Shown here: piece after piece, positions 10,501 through 15,920 of the stretch
Layout: each line of letters begins with the position of its first letter
How positions within the stretch are numbered: the stretch's first letter is position 1
From: Chthoniobacterales bacterium
Lineage (GTDB): Bacteria; Verrucomicrobiota; Verrucomicrobiia; Chthoniobacterales; JACTMZ01
Direction of reading: 5' to 3'
Assembly (NCBI GenBank): GCA_014879535.1
Contig: JACSRX010000052.1
Location: forward strand, 122,334-157,481
Length of the DNA: 35,148 nt
Notes under the pieces: model-generated
What the model was told of the DNA's origin: nothing
What the model saw: only the letters and a program-made list of their open reading frames with translations
Databases searched by the model: none
Translations under genes and position numbers: made by a program

Positions 10501-11507
10501 CCCCAGTTGCGGTCGGACGGACTGCGCCAGTAGTCCACTTCGCCGATGCCGCCGATGAAGAACTCGGAATACACCATCGCGTCATCCCGGCGGATGTCAT
10601 TCGCATACATGTCGTCAAACGGGTTCGAATCGCTGAACCCGCGGCGTTCATTGAAGTTCTTCTGGATGTTGTAGATGAAGGTCTGGTCGCGCAGGGACTG
10701 TGTCTGGTTCGGCAGGCCGAAAAAGTCCTTGTAAACGTGCTTCGGCGCATCGAGACGCACACCATCGTAGTCCATGGCGTAACCCAGCCAGTTGATCCAG
10801 CGGACGATGAACTGGCGCGAATTCTCCGCCGGGAGCGTGCCGGTCGGGTTGTAGGGATACTTGTCGCGATCCCCGGGGTGACGGATGAACGGTGTCGGAT
10901 CCGCCGCAAACCCCTGCGAGGAGGATCCGCCAACTTGGAATCTGTTGTCAAATTCCAGAACGATGTCCATCAAACTCACCAACTCCTGATAAAGCGTCCC
11001 TCCCGTGCCGTTGTTCGCATCCCACTGGAACATGCGGGGCGGACGGCGGTAGCCACCGGGTTGGCTTCCGTCGATCGTGATGTGGAAATCCTGGGGGTGC
11101 ATCCCCGGATAGGTTCGGAAGTCCGGTCCGTTGCCCGTGTGGTTGAAGACGATGTCGGGATAGATCTTGATGTCGTTCTGGTGGGCATTGTCCACGAGGT
11201 TGCGCAAAGAGGTGCGCGACCCGTAGCGTGTCTCCCAATTCCCGCGTTGCGGCATGTCACCCAAGTCAAAGCGGTCGAAGGAGTTATAACCGACGTTTCC
11301 TCCATAGGCGAAGGGGTAAGGGCCGCCGATCGGGGACTTTCCGGGGGGGGGAGTCCAGATGGATTCGTAGCCGGTTTCCGCGATCTCCGGCAGACGTTGA
11401 TACATCTCGTCCCACCGGGTTTCAAAATATTGGATGACGACTTCGGCGCGAGCGCTGGGGCAGAGGAGAAGACCGGCAACGAGGAGGAGGGGGCGCAATC
11501 TGGACAT
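4521..11507 (-). CDS. Giant secreted amylase with two complete GH13 catalytic domains
   Basis: A 2328-residue secreted enzyme with signal peptide (cleavage near residue 21). The first GH13 barrel spans about 25-550: region I DIVFNH (118-123), nucleophile D253 in RLDAPKH, acid/base E315 in YSEFF, and D382 in HSHDE. Ig-like modules follow (about 590-910), then calcium-binding loops DSDGDGIPDE (about 915) and DWDGDG (about 986). Next are two tandem beta modules resembling CBM25/26 starch-binding domains (about 1020-1120 and 1120-1215), and a beta region (about 1215-1390) that may also bind carbohydrate. A second GH13 domain has D1673 (DGTFNH), nucleophile D1827 (GLRCDF), E1856 (AESLDG) and D1939 (SHDE). 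The C-terminus carries DLDGDGI, DIDGDGI and DNDGDGY loops. Both active sites look intact, as in dual amylase-pullulanases. No Shine-Dalgarno is visible: the ATG directly follows a C-run. The domain names of the middle modules are inferred from pattern only. Confidence 0.9.
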   Translation of the reverse strand: MSRLRPLLLVAGLLLCPSARAEVVIQYFETRWDEMYQRLPEIAETGYESIWTPPPGKSPIGGPYPFAYGGNVGYNSFDRFDLGDMPQRGNWETRYGSRTSLRNLVDNAHQNDIKIYPDIVFNHTGNGPDFRTYPGMHPQDFHITIDGSQPGGYRRPPRMFQWDANNGTGGTLYQELVSLMDIVLEFDNRFQVGGSSSQGFAADPTPFIRHPGDRDKYPYNPTGTLPAENSRQFIVRWINWLGYAMDYDGVRLDAPKHVYKDFFGLPNQTQSLRDQTFIYNIQKNFNERRGFSDSNPFDDMYANDIRRDDAMVYSEFFIGGIGEVDYWRSPSDRNWGIQTRYLDFPRKKGMMQDAFNNGNLGALAGFSGFDPTEGVMFAHSHDEGPPNKLELAYAYILTRMGVPVVYFSGNNLKQSEIGRQQGKNTWMEKGYDYALGDTVNGFQTGAIPNLIYIHNQFCRGKEWTRWTENDFFAYERYDDLNSNNSPNAGEGLILVALNDSGSDQTRNGIQTAFSPGTKLKDYSGRNPDIVTVGSDSKVNIRVPGGGGQGWVCYAPFNAEAPSGVDPLQFNGAGATTMPWVIPAGRDGAAKPVRNLVRLTGNSVQIDVHFSNAGPNQNGENVDNVLVKWGQGRNVNGNAGIDFNGKDVVTGGFEQAVQIAPGHWRLVADLTNVPEGLHNIKARVFNGRSGKPALFQTFSETVYVDRSGPDLQFENLNEGATIEGARVLTVNNPDRTLYNLTYTVDGGASQQADMVIKGKWRINLDGLSAGAHSITLNATEADYGSTRAVINTSTLTRNFTVDTAGQAIAMNHANGVTISEPFFKTIVTVPTGQGITASDIKLYWNGYEQPPLVDAGNGNFESTFDGRYVMDGVTRQFTGAFVNGPHFFEAVVTKSGQENRVARKVVFNLFGQNLHDSDGDGIPDEIELSGFLNGTNPGPDQKWPGDNSYDLIPNYGETWTRLNPMAADTDYVQRAGASGSWDGDEDWDGDGVTNLQEVIRGYRLTGDPYRYNIYDANSTPPASSASVASAVLGTVGGVKTVTVTYNPNDGPLKGITPVRVRVQPTGGGSLQFFTMTPVNSNQFTCAYTVPSGVTSVAYSFSNADGSVNDTTGGGSWNIATPLVASSATATLGVDGEALTLTVVYNANEGPLAGQSGVTVNLTPAGGGSPASFAMTPLGNGSFSYTYTIPPGATSVSFNFTSGATNDTTGGANWVASTSPGFNMDGEFDSQNFLVADNGMRVYAAIRGTKLYTATWSTKGGNNDHFLFITDAFGDPLNHPWAKAGKVYGKFDFTAQSKPWVGANPTNEYRNNFGAAGKSTMGAAGKALETELDLVQVFGSVPRVLYFSTIAYPRADGGSILSQAPAVWDGGDDVNITEFQPVSTASIRDENLDGIFDVGAPYLGTVVGENEADANYGLRRFYIDELLKDTAEITVKFKPNTSPGAIVSNVEAFTNLNRRDFAVLEEDPSTVTTASADTYYRAYPMTGPDANGFYTVTLPVNRCGAYRLQARYKVNGGNYIYYTDNAQRRDCAIVVSPKKALQSNMYEVNPLVVEAKNTTFAGRSTFLDLVNDPDLPGESGGYDGRPDALNKHHYSGVGINMLWLQPIHPIGVEGRDVNPETSAPFDPGSPYAVQDYWSVAPMLGRGAGTSAATAMAEFQTFVSRLDDWGVGVMMDGTFNHSAPDAIMGQGAVDLGLTGTPSTQIRNFDTRWYAKEGFPGQAAATLGEIAIAPDRNDFGNWTDVREFFFGDYDTLVKAKGPQNLDKSYPDNAYKQAFLLERDEFSGHTAQTRQVWEYFAHYPIYWLEKTGHPRGTPKEQSYKGIDGLRCDFAQGLPSQFWEYCINKTRSVKWDFLFMAESLDGFREVAGSRRHGVGYRSARHFDVLNENIVFYWRDSFFGYPANGGAGTPATPSTGGTFNAYDTRRQAFDNITLLNNLVSHDEVFPHNDVFSLAYAYAQVGSLDGIPMLFYGQEAGAQNSKTGYGASETNFGAISTNRNFAKYEVNFGKNIPNFKVYNHMTNIWNGATRDWTLQSFYGRVNDARKKSPALQSQNVYFLNKKAAGGGFNAGMFAVGKVQQPGLSAGQQDVMLVFVNNNYRSQTNIADVFDLNALAPNSSANYFGIERGKTYNIKDLLSDTPTNNVWSTNRTGADILDNGFYVGLPYKPTTNSASYHAHYLRLVDQDPAAYPDLDGDGIYDMVDDDIDGDGIPNWYEEANGMNPRSTAGADGAGADNDGDGYSNYVEFMAGSKADDRSSALRVLEFAPDAGSMTLRWKSVPGAIYKVRYSYDLGSGWSDVNGGMISADSAETEISIATPPEVTKAFYTVTLVP

Positions 11508-11645
11508 AGGGGGGTAAAAAGAGGGCGGCCGAGATAGCCCGACCGCGAGGGCGTCAAATTAAACACAAAAGCACCGCCGCGCAAGTTGATCTTTATCCCA
11601 ACCGTCATGTTGACCGGACGCCCCGCGCTGCGCATTCTGCGCACC

Positions 11646-12797
11646 ATGGCGGTGGCGGCATCACGACTGGTTCTCAAGAAATTCGACGAGGGACAGGTGC
11701 GCGCGGTGGCGGAAGAATTGCGGGAGGAAGTCGGCTCACCCTCGCTGGCCCTCGCCTTCGTGTCCCCCGGCTACGTGGCCCGCTTGGAGGAATTCCAGGA
11801 AATCGTCACTGTGCACGGTCATGTTCCCCAGCTGGCCGGTTGCACGGGTTCCGGAATCATCGGCACGGGCTGCGAGGCCGAGATGGCGGAAGGGTTCTCA
11901 CTGATCTTCCTTTCTCTCGGGGCGCACCGGCCACGGATCGTCCCGCTCGACCAGTCCCAGGTGGAGACGTCCCAAGGCGACGCATTCTGGCGCGAGGTGG
12001 CCGGCGAGGAGGCCGAAACATGGCTGACCCTGGCCAATCCCTACAGTTTCGACACCGACACATGGTTGCAGGAATGGAACCGCACCTTTCCGGGAAGCAT
12101 CTGCCTGGGCGGCCTTGCCAGCGGCCACCGCGGCAATGAAGACGTTGCCGTGTTCGGCCCCGACATCGGGAAACAGCCGGGCGCGGTGACCATCGGCCTG
12201 CGCGGTGTCCCGTTTGAAACCGTCGTCAGCCAAGGCTGTCGTCCGATCGGCGAGGCGCTTTCCGTGACAAGCGCGGACGAGCAACTGCTGTTGGAACTCG
12301 GCTCGCGCCCCGCCTACGAGGTGCTCGAGCAGGCTTTCGAGACGCTGGCCGATGCCGACAAGCAGCGTGCACGCGGCAACCTGTTCGCGGGGTTGGCCGT
12401 GGACGAATACAAGGAGAGCCTGAAACGCGGCGACTTCCTTGTCCGCAACATTCTCGGCGCCGATCCCGCCACGGGTGCGGTGGTCGTCGCCGCGCGCCCG
12501 CGTCCGGGCCAGACCGTGCAATACCAGCTTCGCGACGCGGCCAGCGCCCACGAGGAAATGGCCTCCCTGCTGCGCGCTTTCTCGGAGAAGGCGGAGAAGC
12601 CAGCCGCCAGCCTTCTTTTCTGCTGCAACGGACGCGGAAAAAACCTCTTCGGCGCACCCCACCACGACGCCGCAACGCTCGCGGATTTCGTCGGCCCGAT
12701 CCCCTCCGCCGGATTTTTCTGCAATGGCGAAATCGGTCCCGTCGGCGGGACGAATTTCCTGCACGGCTACACCGCGTCGATCGGGTTGATCTACTGA
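11646..12797 (+). CDS. FIST domain sensory protein
   Basis: The protein (about 383 residues) matches the FIST_N plus FIST_C architecture: an N-terminal half beginning AVAASRLVL, with LAGCTGSGIIG and a conserved ICLGGLASG segment, and a C-terminal half with GNLFAGLAVDEY, FLVRNILGADP, LLFCCNGRGKNLFG and FFCNGEIGPVGG. FIST domains are intracellular small-ligand sensors, proposed to bind amino acids, usually linked to signalling proteins. Here the protein stands alone with no kinase or cyclase attached. The start is uncertain: ATGs at 11586, 11607 and 11646 are in frame and none has a clear ribosome binding site. The last was chosen because conserved FIST sequence begins there. The gene is divergent from the giant amylase, about 140 bp apart, and its stop overlaps the convergent MauE gene stop by 7 bp. 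Confidence 0.85.
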   Translation: MAVAASRLVLKKFDEGQVRAVAEELREEVGSPSLALAFVSPGYVARLEEFQEIVTVHGHVPQLAGCTGSGIIGTGCEAEMAEGFSLIFLSLGAHRPRIVPLDQSQVETSQGDAFWREVAGEEAETWLTLANPYSFDTDTWLQEWNRTFPGSICLGGLASGHRGNEDVAVFGPDIGKQPGAVTIGLRGVPFETVVSQGCRPIGEALSVTSADEQLLLELGSRPAYEVLEQAFETLADADKQRARGNLFAGLAVDEYKESLKRGDFLVRNILGADPATGAVVVAARPRPGQTVQYQLRDAASAHEEMASLLRAFSEKAEKPAASLLFCCNGRGKNLFGAPHHDAATLADFVGPIPSAGFFCNGEIGPVGGTNFLHGYTASIGLIY

Positions 12798-13255
12798 GCG
12801 CCCTGGCCTCGCGCCCGACGCGCTTGATCGGTGCCATTTCCGCGCGTCCGGAAAAACATGATGACGCCGCACCCGGCAAGGATCAGGAGGTTGCGCCCGA
12901 TGAGGAGCGGGTAATTCGCCTGCACGTCGGACCTGCCGAAGCATCCGCAGGAAATGTCGAGCCCCCGGATCCACGCGCTGGACAACGCCACGAGGAACAC
13001 AGCGGTCAGAGCCGTGATGATCAGGCAGGACTCCAGGCGGAAGCGGCCCGAACACAAGCCCGTGGCGGCCGCGATCTCGAGGGCCGGAATGAAGTAAGCC
13101 GCCGCCAACGCCAAGGGATAAGGCAGGAGGTGAAAGCTCTGGATGTCGGCCAAAAAGGCGCCCGGTTGCAGCAACTTGAGCGCTCCCGCACAGAAAAACA
13201 GCGCCGCCAAAATCCAGGACGCACCCACTTCGATCAATGTTGCCCTGCCAACCAT
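12791..13255 (-). CDS. MauE/DoxX-like redox-associated membrane protein
   Basis: A 154-residue integral membrane protein with four hydrophobic segments (about 8-28, 46-67, 75-95, 118-135) and the ISCGCFG motif at 101-107, which is typical of the MauE/DoxX-like group. MauE proteins assist disulfide formation or maturation of periplasmic proteins, best known from methylamine dehydrogenase. There are no mau genes here, so a general envelope thiol-redox role is the inference. The ATG at 13255 is preceded by GGGAGG at good spacing. An in-frame ATG at 13264 sits directly on that site and is less likely. The start overlaps the end of the upstream rhodanese gene by 22 bp, so translation is probably coupled. 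It is the last gene of the DUF1573 - rhodanese - MauE operon. Confidence 0.85.
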   Translation of the reverse strand: MVGRATLIEVGASWILAALFFCAGALKLLQPGAFLADIQSFHLLPYPLALAAAYFIPALEIAAATGLCSGRFRLESCLIITALTAVFLVALSSAWIRGLDISCGCFGRSDVQANYPLLIGRNLLILAGCGVIMFFRTRGNGTDQARRARGQGAQ

Positions 13256-13689
13256 GCTTCCCATCCTCCCTTCAACACATGGACATCGGGAAGTCCGGCT
13301 TCCACGCGGAGGCGCTCCGCCACCTGATGGCTGGCACGGCATCCCTCGCTGCCGCAGTAAACCACAAGCGGTCGGCCCGGCATCCACGCCTCCAGCACCG
13401 CCGGCAGAAGATCATCCCAATGATCCTCATTCAACAGCATGGCGCCGGGGACGTGACCTCGGTCGAACTCCGATTGCGGGCGAGCATCGATCCAAAGGAC
13501 CGGACTCCGCGATGCCGCCGCGTCCTTGAGCCGGATTTCACCCTCCTGCAATGCGTCCTCTGCGGCGGCCGGCCGGTTGGGATTGAAGACAAAATTGGCG
13601 GCCGCCAGGAGCGCGGCCGCCGACACGATCGCCAAGAGGCGCCATGCCTGCACGCCCCCGCGATTCAGAAGCTCACTTGACGAGGACAT
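13234..13689 (-). CDS. Membrane-anchored rhodanese-domain protein
   Basis: A 151-residue protein with an N-terminal hydrophobic helix (about 16-34) that should anchor or export it, followed by one rhodanese domain: WIDAR (67-70), the RGHVPGAML segment (78-85) and the active loop VYCGSEGCRAS with cysteines at 112 and 117. In rhodaneses the first loop cysteine carries a persulfide for sulfur transfer; the second cysteine, five residues on, could form a disulfide with it, suggesting redox chemistry. The start codon lies inside the end of the DUF1573 gene (17-bp overlap) and the 3' end overlaps the MauE start, so the three genes form a coupled operon. The domain should face the periplasm if the helix is a signal anchor. 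The sulfur donor and acceptor are unknown. Confidence 0.88.
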   Translation of the reverse strand: MSSSSELLNRGGVQAWRLLAIVSAAALLAAANFVFNPNRPAAAEDALQEGEIRLKDAAASRSPVLWIDARPQSEFDRGHVPGAMLLNEDHWDDLLPAVLEAWMPGRPLVVYCGSEGCRASHQVAERLRVEAGLPDVHVLKGGWEAWLAGQH

Positions 13690-14392
13690 GGGCTTCGTAG
13701 GTGCGGGGCTTGTCCTTGGGGGTGTCTGTCCTGATCTTCAGGCGGACTGTTGCAGGTCCGGCGGTGCTCGCGGGGGTGAGGTTCACGCGATAATGCCTGC
13801 CGGCCACGACCTCCTCAAGCCGGACATCGAAAGCATCACCGCTCGACTCCACCCCCACCACCCGCACCGGGTCATCCTGCTGGACAAGGACGTTGATCGC
13901 CTTGGAATCCGGGGCGGCGCCCCTCGGCCACCAAACAACCGTCGGCCGGATCCTGAGCACTTCGGGGATCAGGGTCTTCATGATCAGGGTGACCGGCTTT
14001 TCGCCGTCATTCGTGGTCACGGTGATGGCAGTGACCTGAAGTCCTTGGCGGTTGCCGATGTTCAGGGTCGCCGTCACCTCCCCCGACTCTCCCGGCGCGT
14101 AGATCCTTTTGCCCGATTGGGCGGCTGTGCATCCGCAGCTCGATTTCACGTCCGAGATTTCCACGCTTTTGTCGCCGGTGTTCTTGAATCTGAACGAGGC
14201 GCTGGCCGATTCCTCCAGCGGGCCCGGATACAAGCTGGCTTCCCTGGCTTCCCAAGCCAGCATGCCCCACCCCGGTTGGGTGAACCCGAGGATCAACACC
14301 GCGACGACCGCCCCCCTGCACAACCCGCCGCGGGGATGCGCCCACCCCGGGGCAAAACGCATCCCATCGGTGGAACTGATGTCATCGGGCAT
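13673..14392 (-). CDS. DUF1573 envelope protein
   Basis: A 239-residue protein with an N-terminal hydrophobic stretch (about 27-40, likely signal or anchor) and a DUF1573 domain starting near 48. The hallmark segment is FRFKNTGDKSVEISDVK followed by SCGCT (85-89), the conserved two-cysteine motif of the family. DUF1573 has an immunoglobulin-like ASH fold and is of unknown function; the CGC motif invites metal or thiol roles. The start is well supported: ATG at 14392 with GGAGGG (14402-14407) nine bases upstream. It is the first gene of an operon with a rhodanese and MauE, with all junctions overlapping. The SCGC motif here and the CGCFG motif of MauE suggest, but do not prove, that the products handle the same thiol or sulfur chemistry. 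Confidence 0.85.
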   Translation of the reverse strand: MPDDISSTDGMRFAPGWAHPRGGLCRGAVVAVLILGFTQPGWGMLAWEAREASLYPGPLEESASASFRFKNTGDKSVEISDVKSSCGCTAAQSGKRIYAPGESGEVTATLNIGNRQGLQVTAITVTTNDGEKPVTLIMKTLIPEVLRIRPTVVWWPRGAAPDSKAINVLVQQDDPVRVVGVESSGDAFDVRLEEVVAGRHYRVNLTPASTAGPATVRLKIRTDTPKDKPRTYEAHVLVK

Positions 14393-14466
14393 AGGCTTGT
14401 TCCCTCCGTTTAGCACGGGAAAAGACCCGAGTCCACGGGAGCCCTCACGGCGCCGACCCACGCGAC

Positions 14467-15087
14467 TCAAGGTTCCGGGCGAGCAGGCCAGGACAGCATG
14501 GCTTGCCGGGCCGCGCGCCGCAGGTCGATCCCTTTCGCACCGCTCGCCGCCAGCACGGACAGACCCTGTGTGACCGTGGAAACATACAGGGCCAACGCCC
14601 GGGGATCGGCATCGTCCGGCAAGTCGCCTTCCTTTCTCGCGCGGAGGAAACGCCGCCGGAGCGCTTCGATCACGGCAAACCGCCGGGCAGCCATGTCGCG
14701 GCACACGCCCCGCGTCCCGTCACCGCCCACCACGATGCCGTTGACGCCGAGGCAACCCGGCGGATGGTCGGGATTGCCCAGCAACTCGGCCGTGCCATGG
14801 ATGCAGCGCTCGGCCACCTCGCGCGCCGTCGGGGCCGCCAGCGCCTCCGCGATGTGGCCGGCGGGCCCCCGGCCGTAGCGGTCCATCACCTTGCGGAAAA
14901 GCGTCTCCTTGTTGCCGTAGGCCGCGTAAAGGCTGGGACGGCTGATCCCCATGGCACGTGTGAGGTCGGTCAGCGATGTGCCTTCGTAGCCCTTGCGCCA
15001 GAAGACCTCCATGGCCCTCTCCAGCGCCGCGGCGGCGTCGAACGCCCGCGGACGCCCCGGACGGGGCCTGGAAGCACCGGATTTCAT
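14467..15087 (-). CDS. TetR/AcrR family transcriptional regulator
   Basis: A 206-residue repressor with a typical TetR N-terminal DNA-binding domain: LERAMEVFWRKGYEGTSL followed by the helix-turn-helix DLTRAMGISRPSLYAAYGNKE (about 41-61). The C-terminal ligand domain contains the PPGCLGVNG segment seen in a subset of the family. The ATG at 15087 was preferred to an upstream in-frame start at 15129 because it immediately precedes the conserved region and lies inside a probable operator (15086-15099), which would give tight autoregulation. The gene is divergent from an SDR oxidoreductase 74 bp away, and a second copy of the same operator-like sequence lies just before that gene. The natural inference is that this protein represses both itself and the SDR. 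Its ligand cannot be deduced. Confidence 0.92.
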   Translation of the reverse strand: MKSGASRPRPGRPRAFDAAAALERAMEVFWRKGYEGTSLTDLTRAMGISRPSLYAAYGNKETLFRKVMDRYGRGPAGHIAEALAAPTAREVAERCIHGTAELLGNPDHPPGCLGVNGIVVGGDGTRGVCRDMAARRFAVIEALRRRFLRARKEGDLPDDADPRALALYVSTVTQGLSVLAASGAKGIDLRRAARQAMLSWPARPEP

Positions 15088-15099
15088 ACCGACTGATAC
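15086..15099. promoter_or_regulatory. Putative TetR operator, copy 1
   Basis: The sequence ATACCGACTGATAC overlaps the start codon of the tetR gene. It matches the second copy at 15140-15153 in 12 of 14 positions. The TA-CG...GATAC arrangement is a partial palindrome of the size bound by TetR dimers. On the minus strand, TGGACA and TATTGT spaced by 16 bp lie just upstream and could be a weak promoter for tetR. Confidence 0.6.
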
Positions 15100-15139
15100 A
15101 ATAAGCACTTGACGGGCGCTGTCCACCATGGTGAATTCA

Positions 15140-15153
15140 ATACCGAACGATAC
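15140..15153. promoter_or_regulatory. Putative TetR operator, copy 2
   Basis: ATACCGAACGATAC ends 8 bp before the SDR start codon. It is a clear imperfect palindrome (core TA-CG--CG-TA) and a near copy of the site at 15086-15099, 54 bp away. Occupancy by the neighbouring TetR protein would block SDR transcription. A TTGACG hexamer at 15109-15114 lies between the sites and could be a -35 element. Confidence 0.62.
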
Positions 15154-15161
15154 ATAATATC

Positions 15162-15920
15162 ATGAACACCTCATCCAAACTCGGCGGCAAGGCCGCCATC
15201 GTCACCGGAGCCTCCAAGGGCATCGGCGCCGCCATCGCCACGCAACTCGCCGCGGACGGCGCGTCCGTCGTGGTCAACTACGCCTCCGACCGCGCGGGCG
15301 CGGACAGGGTGGTGTCCGCGATCACCGCCGCGGGCGGCAAGGCCGTGACCGTGCAGGCCGATTTGTCAAAGAAGGCTGACATCGGCCGCCTTTTCGACGA
15401 GGCAGTGAAGGCTTTCGGGCGTCTGGACATCCTGGTCAACAATGCGGGGGTCTACGAGTTTGCCCCGATCGAAGACGTGACCGAGGAGCACTTCCACCGG
15501 CAGTTCAACATCAACGTTCTCGGCCTCCTTCTCGCCACCCGGCAGGCGGCGGCGCGTTTCGGTCCGGAGGGCGGGAGCGTGATCAACATCGGCTCCATCG
15601 CGGGCACCTCCGCGCCCCCCGCCGCCTCGGTTTACAGCGGCACCAAGGCCGCGGTGAATGCCATCACCCGTTCGCTCGCCCAGGAACTCGGACCGCGCAA
15701 GATCCGCGTGAACGCGGTCAACCCCGGCATGGTCATCACGGAAGGGGTCGTATCGTCCGGCATCGGGGAGAGCGACTTCCGGAAGCAGATCGAGTCACAG
15801 ACCCCGCTCGGCCGCATCGGCCAACCGGAGGATGTCGCGGCCCTCGTGGCCTTCCTCGCCTCCGGGGAGGCGTCCTGGATCACCGGGGAAACCCACCACA
15901 TCTCCGGCGGCTACCGCTGA
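15162..15920 (+). CDS. Short-chain dehydrogenase/reductase (SDR), FabG-like
   Basis: A 252-residue classical SDR oxidoreductase. The NAD(P)-binding motif TGASKGIG is at 15-22, the NNAG motif at 93-96, and the catalytic residues are S145 (in INIGSIAG), Y158 and K162 (YSGTK). The C-terminus PLGRIGQPEDVAALVAFLAS and the closing ISGGYR are typical of cytoplasmic tetrameric FabG-like SDRs. Length and motifs are complete, but the substrate cannot be assigned. TetR-linked SDRs of this type often reduce aldehydes, ketones or quinones. The gene is divergent from a TetR regulator and carries an operator-like site just upstream of its start. It is probably monocistronic: the following gene is convergent, with a 10-bp overlap of the 3' ends. 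Confidence 0.92.
   Translation: MNTSSKLGGKAAIVTGASKGIGAAIATQLAADGASVVVNYASDRAGADRVVSAITAAGGKAVTVQADLSKKADIGRLFDEAVKAFGRLDILVNNAGVYEFAPIEDVTEEHFHRQFNINVLGLLLATRQAAARFGPEGGSVINIGSIAGTSAPPAASVYSGTKAAVNAITRSLAQELGPRKIRVNAVNPGMVITEGVVSSGIGESDFRKQIESQTPLGRIGQPEDVAALVAFLASGEASWITGETHHISGGYR

Noticed and set aside
9684-11537. Plus-strand frame opposite the N-terminal half of the giant amylase
   Set aside because: It is antisense to a signal peptide and GH13 catalytic motifs, with Val/Glu/Ala-biased composition typical of a mirror frame.
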